Part shown: one piece after another, positions 8,264 to 18,025 of the stretch
Layout of the letters: every line of letters starts with the position of its first letter
Numbering within the stretch: the stretch's first letter is position 1
Assembly (NCBI RefSeq): GCF_005049105.1
Contig: NZ_SUKA01000002.1
Coordinates: forward strand, 743,723-807,722
DNA: 64,000 nt
Direction: 5' to 3'
Source of the DNA: Sphingobacterium alkalisoli
GTDB taxonomy: Bacteria > Bacteroidota > Bacteroidia > Sphingobacteriales > Sphingobacteriaceae
The notes under the pieces: generated by a model
What the model saw: only the letters and a program-made list of their open reading frames with translations
The model's database searches: none
Told to the model about the DNA's origin: nothing
Position numbers and translations under genes: made by a program

Positions 8264-9643
8264 ATGACTACCGTATTAATTATTGATGACGAAAGACCTA
8301 TTAGAAGCTCACTACGAGATATTCTTGAGTATGAAGAATATAAAGTATTGGATGTGGATAATGGCGTAGAAGGATTAGAGATACTAAAGAAAGAGAAAAT
8401 AGATCTAGTGCTATGTGATATCAAGATGAATAAAATGGATGGTATGGAAGTGCTTGTCGCAGCGAATACTATTACTGACGTACCATTCATCATGATATCA
8501 GGTCATGGAACAATCGAAACCGCCGTAGAAGCGGCTCGAAAAGGGGCCTATGATTTCTTAGAAAAACCTCTTGATTTAAATAGGTTACTAATTACAGTAC
8601 GTAACGCACTTGAGCGTGGAAATTTAGTCAAAGAAACGAAAGTCCTCAAACGTAAAGTTTCAAAAACAAAGGAGATACTTGGAAGCTCGGACGGCATATC
8701 TCTGATAAAAGATACGATTGATAAAGTGGCTCCCACAGAGGCGCGTGTATTGATCACAGGAGAAAACGGTTCGGGGAAAGAATTGGTAGCACGTTGGCTG
8801 CACGAAAAGTCCAATCGTGTCTCTTCACCATTAGTTGAAGTAAACTGTGCAGCTATTCCTTCAGAATTGATTGAGTCAGAATTGTTTGGTCATGAAAAGG
8901 GATCTTTTACTTCGGCAGTAAAACAGCGTATAGGAAAATTTGAACAGGCAAATGGCGGAACTCTTTTTCTAGATGAGATAGGTGATATGAGCTTGTCTGC
9001 TCAGGCAAAGGTATTGCGCGCATTGCAGGAAAATAAGATTACACGAGTAGGAGGTGAAAAGGAAATTGAGGTGAATGTACGTGTAATAGCGGCAACGAAT
9101 AAAGATTTATTAAAAGAAATCGACAGTGGTAATTTCCGAATGGACTTGTATCACCGTCTGAGTGTGATACTCATACACGTGCCTTCTTTAACTGAGCGTA
9201 TGGATGATATTCCACTGATTGCATCGTCATTCTGTGAGGAGATATGTAATGATTATAACATCCCCACAAAGGAAATCACGACAGATGCGATGAAAAGTTT
9301 ACAAGCATTGCCTTGGACAGGTAATATTCGTGAGCTTCGTAATATGGTGGAACGTTTGATTATTTTGAGTGATAAAAAAATTACAGAAAAAGAGGTTAAT
9401 ACATTTGCGAACCCTTCTGCACCTAGACAGGTGACACATGGAGATGTGACAAATGTACGTACGGGGTGGGATTTTGATAGTTTTCAATCCTTTCAGGAAT
9501 TCAAAGACTATGCAGAACAACAGTACATTACGCATAAGCTCGATAAAAATGCTTGGAATGTCTCTAAGACAGCGGATGAAATAGGTATCCAACGATCACA
9601 TTTGTACAGTAAAATGGAAAAATTCGGTTTGAAAAGAGATTAA
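8264..9643 (+). CDS. Sigma-54-dependent response regulator (NtrC/AtoC type)
   Basis: A 459-residue protein with a receiver domain (residues 1-115; acidic pocket D8/D9, phospho-acceptor D52, K101), an AAA+ sigma-54 activation domain (Walker A GENGSGKE at 166-173, Walker B TLFLDEIG at about 233-240) and a C-terminal Fis-type helix-turn-helix (SKTADEIGIQRSHLYSKM). The ATG at 8264 starts the usual receiver strand; the frame runs 22 codons further upstream but into the RNase P terminator. The loop that contacts sigma-54 reads GSFTSA instead of GAFTGA. Its sensor kinase is not nearby. The sigma-54 gene itself lies at 54.7 kb. Confidence 0.93.
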   Translation: MTTVLIIDDERPIRSSLRDILEYEEYKVLDVDNGVEGLEILKKEKIDLVLCDIKMNKMDGMEVLVAANTITDVPFIMISGHGTIETAVEAARKGAYDFLEKPLDLNRLLITVRNALERGNLVKETKVLKRKVSKTKEILGSSDGISLIKDTIDKVAPTEARVLITGENGSGKELVARWLHEKSNRVSSPLVEVNCAAIPSELIESELFGHEKGSFTSAVKQRIGKFEQANGGTLFLDEIGDMSLSAQAKVLRALQENKITRVGGEKEIEVNVRVIAATNKDLLKEIDSGNFRMDLYHRLSVILIHVPSLTERMDDIPLIASSFCEEICNDYNIPTKEITTDAMKSLQALPWTGNIRELRNMVERLIILSDKKITEKEVNTFANPSAPRQVTHGDVTNVRTGWDFDSFQSFQEFKDYAEQQYITHKLDKNAWNVSKTADEIGIQRSHLYSKMEKFGLKRD

Positions 9644-9654
9644 AATAGAGAGAA

Positions 9655-9682
9655 GGTCAGTAATTACCGACCTTCTCTTCTA
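9655..9682. terminator. Terminator between response regulator and small membrane protein
   Basis: Inverted repeat AGAAGGTC/GACCTTCT with a central GTAATTAC palindrome, then TCTTCT. The T-tract is modest. It overlaps the stop codon of the small minus-strand gene that converges here. Confidence 0.6.
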
Positions 9683-9856
9683 ATCATTAAATTTTCTTTT
9701 CTGTTTATTATATAGTATAAAAATAATCACTAGCAACAATAATCCTCCAATGATTAGAAATCCTGTAGGAGAATTAGTCTGTTCTACCTCGGTGGACTCT
9801 GCCCATGCTGTATTTGCTATAAGCGTAAGGAGTAACACACTTTTCCACTTACTCAT
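9680..9856 (-). CDS. 58-residue membrane protein with signal peptide, unknown function
   Basis: On the minus strand, ATG at 9856 opens a 58-codon frame that ends TAG at 9680. It encodes a signal peptide (MSKWKSVLLLTLIANTAWA), a short polar stretch (ESTEVEQTNSPTG), one strongly hydrophobic segment (residues 32-49) and a basic tail (NKQKRKFND). A purine-rich AAGAAAGGAAAAATT precedes the start. The predicted form is a small inner-membrane protein with its N-terminus outside. I do not recognise a family. Confidence 0.65.
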   Translation of the reverse strand: MSKWKSVLLLTLIANTAWAESTEVEQTNSPTGFLIIGGLLLLVIIFILYNKQKRKFND

Positions 9857-10017
9857 AATTTTTCCTTTCTTAATTTGTCAATCCTTAAATATAATAATTA
9901 TTCATGCAACAAGGATGCCAATCTATACATTTTTTGAATAATGGTTTCCCTTTTAGTCGAGTTCAGGTATTTATGCTACGGGAATTCATACAACTGCTTA
10001 AAACATCCGAAAATAAT

Positions 10018-10047
10018 AAAAGCACTAATCTCGAGATTAGTGCTTTT
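10018..10047. terminator. Terminator after homoserine dehydrogenase (perfect 30-bp palindrome)
   Basis: AAAAGCACTAATCTC is followed directly by its reverse complement, forming a perfect palindrome with A and T runs at either end. It lies just behind the minus-strand hom gene and could act in both directions. Confidence 0.8.
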
Positions 10048-10068
10048 GAGCATTTGTAGGTCGAATTC

Positions 10069-11250
10069 CTAACTGATTTCTGCGATAAAATAGCCAGACC
10101 TATTGATGATGTCACGCTTTTCAATAATTTCTCTGAGATTGATATACCCAATTACATATTTTGCATCTTCGCCATAAAATCTTTCGGAGATGGAATTGAA
10201 TACAATGTTTTCCAATGTGTCTTCGTCTTCATATCTAAAATATACCTTAAGTTCATAATCTGTAGTGTATTCAATCTGATGGGATTCAATATGTTTTTTG
10301 TATTCATACCGGTAATCATATCGCAATGCAGTAATATCTGAAAGCACAGCGGATCCTGTTGGATGACCGCCAGCTCCTTTACCATAGAAAAATTGTTCAT
10401 CGGCAAAGGCAGCTTTAACCAGTACTCCGTTGTTTTCATTTTCCACATTATATAAAATACTTTCTTTACTTAAGAATTTTGGCAATACATAAAGTACAAC
10501 CTCTTTCGCATTAATTTCTTTTGCTAAGGGAATTAATTTAATTTTATAATTCTTTTCCCGGGCATACCTGATATCGACATTCTCTAACTTATCTATACCC
10601 AGATTAAGAATCGCTGTCGGATTAATATAAATACCATAGGCGTGGGACGCAACAATAGTTAATTTATACTTGGCATCGTAACCCCCCACATCCAATATTG
10701 GATCTGTTTCAGCAAAGCCTAATTCCTGTGCCTTTTTAAGGGCATCATCATAGCTTTGGTTTTCATTAAAGATTTTGGATAGAATGTAGTTTGACGACCC
10801 ATTGAATATGCCGGATACGGAATGTAATAATTCATTATCATAGTATTCTTCTAAATTTCGTATGATTGGAATACTGCCGCAAACTGCACCTTCGTATAAA
10901 AGAGAAGTTCCGGTTTCATGTTGTATTTCTGTCAACTCTTGAAGATGCGAAGCGATCATTTTCTTATTTGCGGAAACGACATTTTTCCCCGACCGAAGTG
11001 CCTTGACTGTAATTTCAAAAGCGGCATCAGCATCATCAATTAACTCTACTACGGTGTTTATTTCAGGGTCTTCTAAAATAGCGTTAGCATCTGTTGTGAA
11101 TAATTCTGCGGGAAGAGTGCGTTTTTTTTCCGCGTTTTTTATCACAAATTTTTTAATTTCTAAATTTAAATTTTTGGTTTTGATAATGTCATATAATCCT
11201 TGTCCGACTACACCGAACCCAAACATTCCAATAGTTAGCTTTTTACCCAT
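10069..11250 (-). CDS. hom: Homoserine dehydrogenase
   Basis: The 393-residue protein begins with a Rossmann NAD(P) site (IGMFGFGVVGQGLYDII) and carries the family's catalytic-domain signatures (NKKMIASH, YEGAVCGSIPIIRNL, GIFNGSSNYIL, AQELGFAETDP, DVGGYDAKYKL). It reduces aspartate semialdehyde to homoserine, the branch point to threonine and methionine. There is no fused aspartate kinase and no clear C-terminal ACT domain. It follows metY on the same strand with a 139-nt gap, so it may share the SAM-riboswitch-controlled transcript; I found no convincing separate promoter. Confidence 0.93.
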   Translation of the reverse strand: MGKKLTIGMFGFGVVGQGLYDIIKTKNLNLEIKKFVIKNAEKKRTLPAELFTTDANAILEDPEINTVVELIDDADAAFEITVKALRSGKNVVSANKKMIASHLQELTEIQHETGTSLLYEGAVCGSIPIIRNLEEYYDNELLHSVSGIFNGSSNYILSKIFNENQSYDDALKKAQELGFAETDPILDVGGYDAKYKLTIVASHAYGIYINPTAILNLGIDKLENVDIRYAREKNYKIKLIPLAKEINAKEVVLYVLPKFLSKESILYNVENENNGVLVKAAFADEQFFYGKGAGGHPTGSAVLSDITALRYDYRYEYKKHIESHQIEYTTDYELKVYFRYEDEDTLENIVFNSISERFYGEDAKYVIGYINLREIIEKRDIINRSGYFIAEIS

Positions 11251-11389
11251 TCTAATTTTATACCGTTTTAATTTATATTCTTCTTGATATTGTTTATACC
11301 GAAATATTTCCCAATCACACGTGCGCCCCTTTTTTTAACTTTTTAAGTTTTCTCACTTACAAAATACGTTAATGAGGTGGTTCAACGGG

Positions 11390-12709
<1,320 letters not shown>

Positions 12710-12807
12710 TTATTTTTATCTAATGTTGTGGATTTTTATGTGATATGTTGGCCGTCATTCTGACCAGATAATAAACTTCTTGAAAGTATATTAAGCTGAT
12801 GCGACGA

Positions 12808-12921
12808 CTAGCGTATTCGCATGGAAAATAGGATATAGATAGCGATTAATGAAAGTTGCGGGCCTTTAAGGGGTCTACACGTAACAATGATTATAGAATG
12901 ATTCTTAAATTTTAATGTCAT
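12808..12921 (-). CDS. Candidate 37-residue upstream peptide between SAM riboswitch and metY
   Basis: An ATG at 12921, about 30 nt past the riboswitch core, opens a 37-codon frame ending in TAG at 12808. The peptide is basic to hydrophobic and includes the stretch VTCRPLKGPQLSLIAIYI. It has no recognised family. It could be a leader peptide, a small protein regulated by the riboswitch, or chance; only conservation would decide. Confidence 0.35.
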   Translation of the reverse strand: MTLKFKNHSIIIVTCRPLKGPQLSLIAIYILFSMRIR

Positions 12922-12949
12922 AGTCTTATTTCATTTATATGCTCCAAAG

Positions 12950-13046
12950 CAATATTACTTCGGACAGGAATTGGCACCTTTTCAAATCTTTATTTGTAGG
13001 TTGCCAGTGGGTCATTGAGCCAGTCTCTCGCCACTTCTTTATAAAC
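12950..13046 (-). promoter_or_regulatory. SAM-I (S-box) riboswitch upstream of metY
   Basis: Read on the minus strand, the leader has AAGAAGTGGCGAGAGACTGGC, then ATGACCC, TGGCAACC and AAAAGGTGCCAATTCC, in the order and spacing of the SAM-I aptamer (P1/P2 with kink-turn, P3, J3/4 and P4). P1 pairing is weak but present. S-box RNAs bind S-adenosylmethionine and shut down methionine genes. I see no hairpin with a T-run between the aptamer and metY, so control may be translational or act on the small frame that follows. Confidence 0.9.
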
Positions 13047-13096
13047 CAAGACCTATTCAGGACGTTGATTAGATGTACTACTATCGAAGTACATTG

Positions 13097-13127
13097 CAAA
13101 TATATGTGTTGAAATTAAGAGATGCAA
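13097..13127 (-). promoter_or_regulatory. Promoter of the metY riboswitch leader
   Basis: On the minus strand, TTG (13125-13127), a 20-nt spacer and TATATTTG (13097-13104) match the consensus exactly. It places the transcript start near 13092, giving a leader of about 395 nt with the aptamer near its 5' end. Confidence 0.7.
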
Positions 13128-13171
13128 GTATTTCGACAGAAGTTTTATTTGGATAGATTGAATGTTGTATT

Positions 13172-13987
13172 TTAAAATTTCAGGTGTTTTACCGTTAAAC
13201 CATTGTTAATTAATTGTTTTAATGCATTAATTCCAATAGTTAAATGTGTCTCCACGTACTTCGCTGTAACGGTTACATCACTCTCTACAGTTTTTACACC
13301 TTCTGGAATCATGGGCTGATCAGAAACAAGCAGCAATGCACCGGTCGGTATTTTATTGGCAAACCCTACACTAAATATGGTAGCAGTCTCCATATCTACA
13401 GCCATAGCACGAATGGATTTTAAGTATTTTTTAAATGTTTTGTCGTGCTCCCAGACACGTCTATTAGTGGTATAAACTGTACCTGTCCAATAATCTCTCG
13501 AATGATCGCGTATGGTGGTGGAGATGGCCTTTTGTAAAGCAAATGCCGGAAGAGATGGTACTTCTGCTGGAAAATAATCAGTGGATGTTCCCTCGCCTCG
13601 AATTGCCGCAATTGGAAGTATAAGCTCGCCTACGGCTATTTTTTTCTTTAATCCACCTGTTTTACCTAAGAAAAGAACTGCTTTTGGATTAATAGCTGAC
13701 AGAAGATCCATTACTGTAGCAGCCATCGGACTCCCCATGCCAAAATTGATAATAGTGATGCCTCCAGACGAACAGGACTGCATGGCTTTATCCTCGCCAT
13801 AAATGGGGGAATCATCGTTCATCGTTGAAAACATTTTTACATACTTCGAAAAATTTGTCAATAATATATAATCTCCAAATTCATCAAGTGGTCTTCCGGT
13901 ATATCGAGGTAACCAGTTGTCGACAATCTCTTTTTTTGATTTTAATCCTGGGGTAATAGGGGTGTCAACTAGTTTTTTCTTTGCCAT
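13172..13987 (-). CDS. amn: AMP nucleosidase
   Basis: The 271-residue protein matches the short AMP nucleosidase form of Bacteroidota, a purine nucleoside phosphorylase-like fold: GITIINFGMGSPMAATVMDLL, LFLGKTGGLK, AVDMETATIFSVGF and SDQPMIPEGVKT. It splits AMP to adenine and ribose 5-phosphate. I start at ATG 13987 (MAKKKLVDTPITPGLKSK), because the 12 extra upstream codons are hydrophobic and run into the clpX terminator. Confidence 0.88.
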   Translation of the reverse strand: MAKKKLVDTPITPGLKSKKEIVDNWLPRYTGRPLDEFGDYILLTNFSKYVKMFSTMNDDSPIYGEDKAMQSCSSGGITIINFGMGSPMAATVMDLLSAINPKAVLFLGKTGGLKKKIAVGELILPIAAIRGEGTSTDYFPAEVPSLPAFALQKAISTTIRDHSRDYWTGTVYTTNRRVWEHDKTFKKYLKSIRAMAVDMETATIFSVGFANKIPTGALLLVSDQPMIPEGVKTVESDVTVTAKYVETHLTIGINALKQLINNGLTVKHLKF

Positions 13988-14021
13988 ACATCTTAAAAAT
14001 AAAAAGGTTAACTGTAATAAC

Positions 14022-14054
14022 AAAAAAGTCCCTCAAATTGTGAGGGACTTTTTT
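14022..14054 (-). terminator. Terminator after clpX
   Basis: Stem AAAAAAGTCCCTCA/TGAGGGACTTTTTT with a 5-nt loop. On the minus strand it ends in six T. The stem includes the last bases of the clpX stop codon, and AMP nucleosidase begins about 35 nt further on, so it probably separates the two genes. Confidence 0.88.
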
Positions 14055-15300
14055 AAGCGACTAGCAATTTTTTTATGTCTGATTTTGCAAATTTCTGCTT
14101 CGCATAATCGAGCGTAATGTGCAGTGTTCTATCCTCATTTTCATCTTTCGAGGTGGGTATTTCAAACATATCATCCAACATGATTGCTTCGCAAATACTC
14201 CGAAGACCGCGGGCTCCTAATTTGAATTCCCATGCTTTATCGACAATAAATTCGAACACGTCATTATCAAATTTTAACTCCACATCCTCGTATTCAAATA
14301 ACTTAATATATTGTTTAATTAACGCATTCTTAGGTTGAGTAAGGATACTTAACATGGTTTCTTTATCCAACGGATTAAGATAGGTAAGTACGGGGAGACG
14401 ACCAATTAATTCAGGTATTAAACCGAAGCTTTTCAAATCTTGAGGAGTGATGTATTTGTAAAGATTGTTTAAATCTATAATTTCATCTTCTTCTTTCATT
14501 TTATACCCAACAGTTTGAGTTCTTAAACGATTAGAAATTTTCTTTTGAATACCATCAAATGCACCGCCACAAATGAACAGGATATTGCTGGTATTGACAG
14601 AAATCATTTTCTGGTCGGGATGCTTACGACCGCCTTGGGGAGGTACATTAACATTTGTTCCTTCCAGTATCTTTAGCAACGCCTGTTGTACACCTTCACC
14701 TGAAACATCTCGGGTAATAGAAGGATTATCACTTTTGCGGGCGATCTTGTCGATCTCATCGATGTAGATAATACCTCGTTCTGCAGCCGTTACATCATAG
14801 TCTGCAGATTGAAGGAGGCGAGTCAAAATACTCTCTACATCTTCCCCTACATATCCAGCTTCTGTTAGTACTGTGGCATCTACAATAGAGAAAGGTACGT
14901 TTAATATCTTTGCTACTGTTTTTGCTAATAATGTTTTACCGGTTCCTGTTTCACCAACAACAATTAAATTTGATTTTTCGATTTCAATCTCGTCGGAAGT
15001 TACTTTTTGATTTAGCCGTTTATAGTGATTGTATACAGCTACTGAAATAACTTTCTTTGCGTCATCTTGACCGATCACGTATTGGTCTAAATGTTGTTTG
15101 ATTTCTAGAGGGCGTATGAGTTTCAGCGTAGACTGTAAAGATTTGTTTTTGCGCTGATTTAGCTCCTCAGCCAAAATTTCATTCGCTTGTGTCACACATC
15201 GATCACAGATATGTGCTCCATCCCCAGCAATGAGCATTTGCGCTTCATTCTTGTTAATACCACAAAAGGAGCATTGTATATCTCTGTTATTTTTACTCAT
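14053..15300 (-). CDS. clpX: ATP-dependent Clp protease ATP-binding subunit ClpX
   Basis: The 415-residue AAA+ unfoldase has the N-terminal zinc-binding domain (Cys10, Cys13, Cys32, Cys35), Walker A GETGTGKT, the pore loop GYVG ([10 protein letters not shown]), Walker [10 protein letters not shown], and the C-terminal sensor GARGLRSI. Length is normal for the family. It unfolds tagged proteins and feeds them to ClpP, whose gene lies 6 nt upstream on the same strand. Confidence 0.98.
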   Translation of the reverse strand: MSKNNRDIQCSFCGINKNEAQMLIAGDGAHICDRCVTQANEILAEELNQRKNKSLQSTLKLIRPLEIKQHLDQYVIGQDDAKKVISVAVYNHYKRLNQKVTSDEIEIEKSNLIVVGETGTGKTLLAKTVAKILNVPFSIVDATVLTEAGYVGEDVESILTRLLQSADYDVTAAERGIIYIDEIDKIARKSDNPSITRDVSGEGVQQALLKILEGTNVNVPPQGGRKHPDQKMISVNTSNILFICGGAFDGIQKKISNRLRTQTVGYKMKEEDEIIDLNNLYKYITPQDLKSFGLIPELIGRLPVLTYLNPLDKETMLSILTQPKNALIKQYIKLFEYEDVELKFDNDVFEFIVDKAWEFKLGARGLRSICEAIMLDDMFEIPTSKDENEDRTLHITLDYAKQKFAKSDIKKLLVA

Positions 15301-15306
15301 TTTAAT

Positions 15307-16005
15307 TTACTTACTTTCTTTTTTATGGGACAATACTTCATCGATCATGCCAAATTCTTTTGCTTCATTAGCTTTCATCCAATAATCACGATCTGACGAT
15401 TTTTCTACCCACTCATAGGATTGACCAGAGTGCTCCGCAATAATGGTATATAGTTCTTCCTTCAATTTCAACATCTCGCGTAGGTTAATCTCCATATCTG
15501 AAGCTACTCCTTGGGCGCCGCCTGAGGGTTGGTGGATCATCACACGCGAATGTTTTAATGCGGCGCGTTTTCCTTTTGCCCCCGCAACCAATAACACAGC
15601 TCCCATAGATGCGGCCATCCCTGTACAGATCGTTGCTACATCCGGAGAAATATATTGCATCGTATCATATATACCCAATCCTGCGTATACACTTCCTCCC
15701 GGAGAATTTATGTAGATTTGAATATCACGTTGTGCATCGGTGGATTGTAAGAATAACAATTGCGCTTGAATAATATTAGCGACCTGATCGTTTACGCCAT
15801 CTCCTAAAAATATAATCCTGTCCATCATTAAACGTGAAAATACGTCCATTTGTGCTACGTTTAGCTGTCTTTCTTCGACAATGTAAGGAGTCAAATTAGA
15901 AGGCATATTTGTCTCTAAACGAGAAATGAAACCATCAACATGCTGACTTCCTATTCTATGATGCTTAATTGCATATTTCCTAAATTCATTTTTATCTATA
16001 CTCAT
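15307..16005 (-). CDS. clpP: ATP-dependent Clp protease proteolytic subunit ClpP
   Basis: A 232-residue serine protease with the catalytic serine in GMAASMGAVLLVAG, the histidine in SRVMIHQPSGG and the aspartate in the DYWM region. An N-terminal stretch of about 30 residues precedes the usual start of mature ClpP, as is common. It forms an operon with clpX (6-nt gap). Confidence 0.98.
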   Translation of the reverse strand: MSIDKNEFRKYAIKHHRIGSQHVDGFISRLETNMPSNLTPYIVEERQLNVAQMDVFSRLMMDRIIFLGDGVNDQVANIIQAQLLFLQSTDAQRDIQIYINSPGGSVYAGLGIYDTMQYISPDVATICTGMAASMGAVLLVAGAKGKRAALKHSRVMIHQPSGGAQGVASDMEINLREMLKLKEELYTIIAEHSGQSYEWVEKSSDRDYWMKANEAKEFGMIDEVLSHKKESK

Positions 16006-16080
16006 TTTACTATTTTTTTCTTTTTATCAATTTAATGACTAATATAAATGTTATTTTGTGAATAACTCAACTATAATTGT

Positions 16081-16536
16081 CTATTCAATGTAATTTGGCA
16101 ATTCCTCTATGAATTCAAAAGTTTCCTTTTCAAAATCTATTTTGCAATAATAGTGTTCTAATCCATTGCTTACTAGTAATAACGGAATTTTGTGAATACT
16201 GTTGTAGTTTGCAATTTGGTGAAATGTATTTTGCGTAATTTTAACATGGGGCGCTTTAAATTCTGCTAAGAGAACCATATTACCTTTTCTGTTATATATT
16301 AATAAATCACTTCTTTTTTGCAAACTGTTTAGCTGAAGCCCGCCTTCTATTTTCATCAATGCCTTAGGATACTTTTTATGCTGATGCAAATAATGAATCC
16401 AATGCTGTCTTACCCATTCCTCTGGTGTTAAAATAAGATTTTTCTTTCTGAGTACATCAAAAACTAAAACCTTCTCTTGATTTCGAGTTAACTTAAGGGG
16501 ATAAGCGGGCAGATTTAATGGGATCGGCTTAAACAT
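16081..16536 (-). CDS. Stand-alone HsdR-N-like PD-(D/E)xK nuclease-fold protein
   Basis: The 151-residue protein matches the N-terminal nuclease domain of type I restriction R subunits. Visible are Glu64, Asp77 in RSDLLIY, the E-x-K pair Glu92/Lys94 in LLAEFKAP, and a QxxxY motif (Gln107, Tyr111) typical of HsdR nucleases. No motor domain, HsdM or HsdS is nearby, so it is not a restriction enzyme as such. A TAACTTTG box ends 4 nt before the ATG, suggesting a leaderless mRNA. It diverges from holA; the role is unknown. Confidence 0.8.
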   Translation of the reverse strand: MFKPIPLNLPAYPLKLTRNQEKVLVFDVLRKKNLILTPEEWVRQHWIHYLHQHKKYPKALMKIEGGLQLNSLQKRSDLLIYNRKGNMVLLAEFKAPHVKITQNTFHQIANYNSIHKIPLLLVSNGLEHYYCKIDFEKETFEFIEELPNYIE

Positions 16537-16540
16537 TTTA

Positions 16541-16548
16541 CAAAGTTA
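16541..16548 (-). promoter_or_regulatory. -7 box TAACTTTG directly before the HsdR-N gene
   Basis: The box matches TAnnTTTG and ends 4 nt before the ATG at 16536. No good TTG is seen at the -33 position. If used, transcription would start at or within the start codon. Confidence 0.5.
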
Positions 16549-16632
16549 CTAAATTTAAGCAAAGTATAAATCATTTGGGATTCAAAAAGAAATGTGCGAT
16601 AATTGCACATAAATCAGTAATTTCGCCTTTCC

Positions 16633-17643
16633 ATGAGTATCAATACTACGCTAAACGATATTAAGAATAGGAAATATAAACCGGTGTACTTGCTGCATGG
16701 TGAGGAATCCTATTACATCGATTTGATTAGCGATATATTAGAAAAATCGGTATTGAATGATGCTCAAAAGGGATTTGATCAAACTATATTGTATGGCAAA
16801 GATACTGATCTCTCGACGATCGTAAATGCTTCAAGGCGCTATCCGATGATGAGCGAATATCAATTGATTATCATTAAGGAAGCACAGTCCCTTAAGTGGA
16901 AGTCTGATGATGAGCTGTTTATGAAATACGTTGAAAACCCCACACCATCTACGATATTGGTCATCGCTTATAAATATGGTAAGTTTGACAAACGTACTAA
17001 ACTTTATAAGGCTATTGATAAAAATGGGACCGTACTGGAATCGAATAAGCTATATGATGATAAAGTTGCTCCTTGGATTGTTGATCAATTGCAGACGGAG
17101 GGATGGAGAATCCATCCGCAAGCTGCAGCTTTGATGGCCGAATATCTCGGTACCGATTTGTCTAAAATAGGGAATGAGTTGGAGAAACTTATGCTCAATG
17201 TGCCCAAAGATATCGAGATTTCGTCTGCTGATATTGAAAGGAATATTGGCATCAGTAAAGATTTTAATGTTTTTGAACTCAATGCAGCATTGGGTAAACG
17301 GGATGTCTTAAAAGCTATTCAAATTGTTGATTATTTCGCGGCAAATCCGAAATCTAATCCATTTGTAGTAGTGATGGGTTCGCTAACAGGGTATTTTACC
17401 AAAATTTTAAAATATCATTACTTACAAGACAAGTCGTCACAGACGGTTGCAAAAGCTTTGGGGGTTCATCCATTTTTCACCAAAGAGTACGATTTGGCAG
17501 CACGTAATTTTAGTAAGCGAAAAACCTTTGATGTAATAAGTACCCTTCGGGAATATGATCTTAAATCAAAGGGATTGCAAATAGGACCAAATACGACAAC
17601 CGGTGATTTAATGCGGGAAATGGTGTTTAAAATTCTAAATTAA
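16633..17643 (+). CDS. holA: DNA polymerase III subunit delta
   Basis: The 336-residue protein has the HolA pattern: an N-terminal P-loop-like fold (KPVYLLHGEESYYIDLI), STILVIAYKYGKFDKRTKLYKAI, the middle helical domain (AAALMAEYLGTDLSKIGNELEKL) and the C-terminal collar domain (LNAALGKRDVLKAIQIVDYF, LREYDLKSKG). It opens the sliding clamp in the clamp-loader complex. Confidence 0.93.
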   Translation: MSINTTLNDIKNRKYKPVYLLHGEESYYIDLISDILEKSVLNDAQKGFDQTILYGKDTDLSTIVNASRRYPMMSEYQLIIIKEAQSLKWKSDDELFMKYVENPTPSTILVIAYKYGKFDKRTKLYKAIDKNGTVLESNKLYDDKVAPWIVDQLQTEGWRIHPQAAALMAEYLGTDLSKIGNELEKLMLNVPKDIEISSADIERNIGISKDFNVFELNAALGKRDVLKAIQIVDYFAANPKSNPFVVVMGSLTGYFTKILKYHYLQDKSSQTVAKALGVHPFFTKEYDLAARNFSKRKTFDVISTLREYDLKSKGLQIGPNTTTGDLMREMVFKILN

Positions 17644-17654
17644 TTTATATTGCT

Positions 17655-17852
17655 ATGGATGGAAAAACAAGAGCAAACATAAAGCCTGGTATGGTAGTAA
17701 ATATCGTGCTGAAAAAAGATCAGCGCACCGGTACGCTAACGGAAGGTATTGTAAAAGATTTGTTAACGTCTGCACCCTTTCATCATAGAGGAATTAAAGT
17801 AAGGTTAGAAGACGGGCAAATTGGTCGGGTAGTTGAAGTTGTCGAAGAATAG
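17655..17852 (+). CDS. ywbE: YwbE family protein
   Basis: A 65-residue protein (MDGKTRANIKPGMVVNIVLK, then GTLTEGIVKDLLTSAPFHHRGIKVRL in pieces) that matches the small conserved YwbE family along its whole length. The function is unknown; the sequence suggests a small beta-barrel. It is 11 nt behind holA and probably in its operon. Confidence 0.9.
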   Translation: MDGKTRANIKPGMVVNIVLKKDQRTGTLTEGIVKDLLTSAPFHHRGIKVRLEDGQIGRVVEVVEE

Positions 17853-17872
17853 TGGTTTATTCTTTTATTTTT

Positions 17873-17902
17873 TTGAATTTTGACTATTTATTCTTACTTT
17901 TG
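17873..17902 (+). promoter_or_regulatory. Promoter of the carA leader
   Basis: TTTTG (TTG 17873-17875), a 19-nt spacer and TACTTTTG (17895-17902). The predicted start is near 17907, about 160 nt before the carA start codon. Confidence 0.65.
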
Positions 17903-17947
17903 TCTCCCGTGAAAATTGATGTTTATTATTTGATCTCGACTGAAAAT

Positions 17948-18025
17948 ATGTCTAAATCGACATCCGAAAAATCATTTGTTGATACTGATAGCCCGTTTGG
18001 GCTTTTTTTGTATCTAAAATTTTAG
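17948..18025 (+). other. 25-codon reading frame spanning the carA leader terminator
   Basis: ATG at 17948 opens 25 codons ending in TAG at 18025. It reads into the terminator hairpin and T-run (DSPFGLFLYLKF at the end). No ribosome-binding signal is seen. It could be a leader peptide that couples translation to termination, or chance. Confidence 0.25.
17990..18009 (+). terminator. Intrinsic terminator in the carA leader (possible attenuator)
   Basis: Stem AGCCC/GGGCT with loop GTTT, followed by seven T. It lies between a good promoter (ending 17902) and carA (18067). It may end a ~100-nt leader RNA or regulate carA by attenuation. Confidence 0.75.

Noticed and set aside
9750..9941. Plus-strand 63-codon frame behind the response regulator
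   Set aside because: It overlaps the 58-residue minus-strand gene, which has a clear signal peptide and membrane helix; the plus frame has neither a start context nor family features.
11341..11389. Separate promoter for hom between metY and hom
   Set aside because: Only a one-base-short TATTTTG is seen. The match is too weak to call.
16081..16536. Restriction-modification system
   Set aside because: Only the nuclease N-terminal domain is present. No motor, methylase or specificity gene is within 10 kb.
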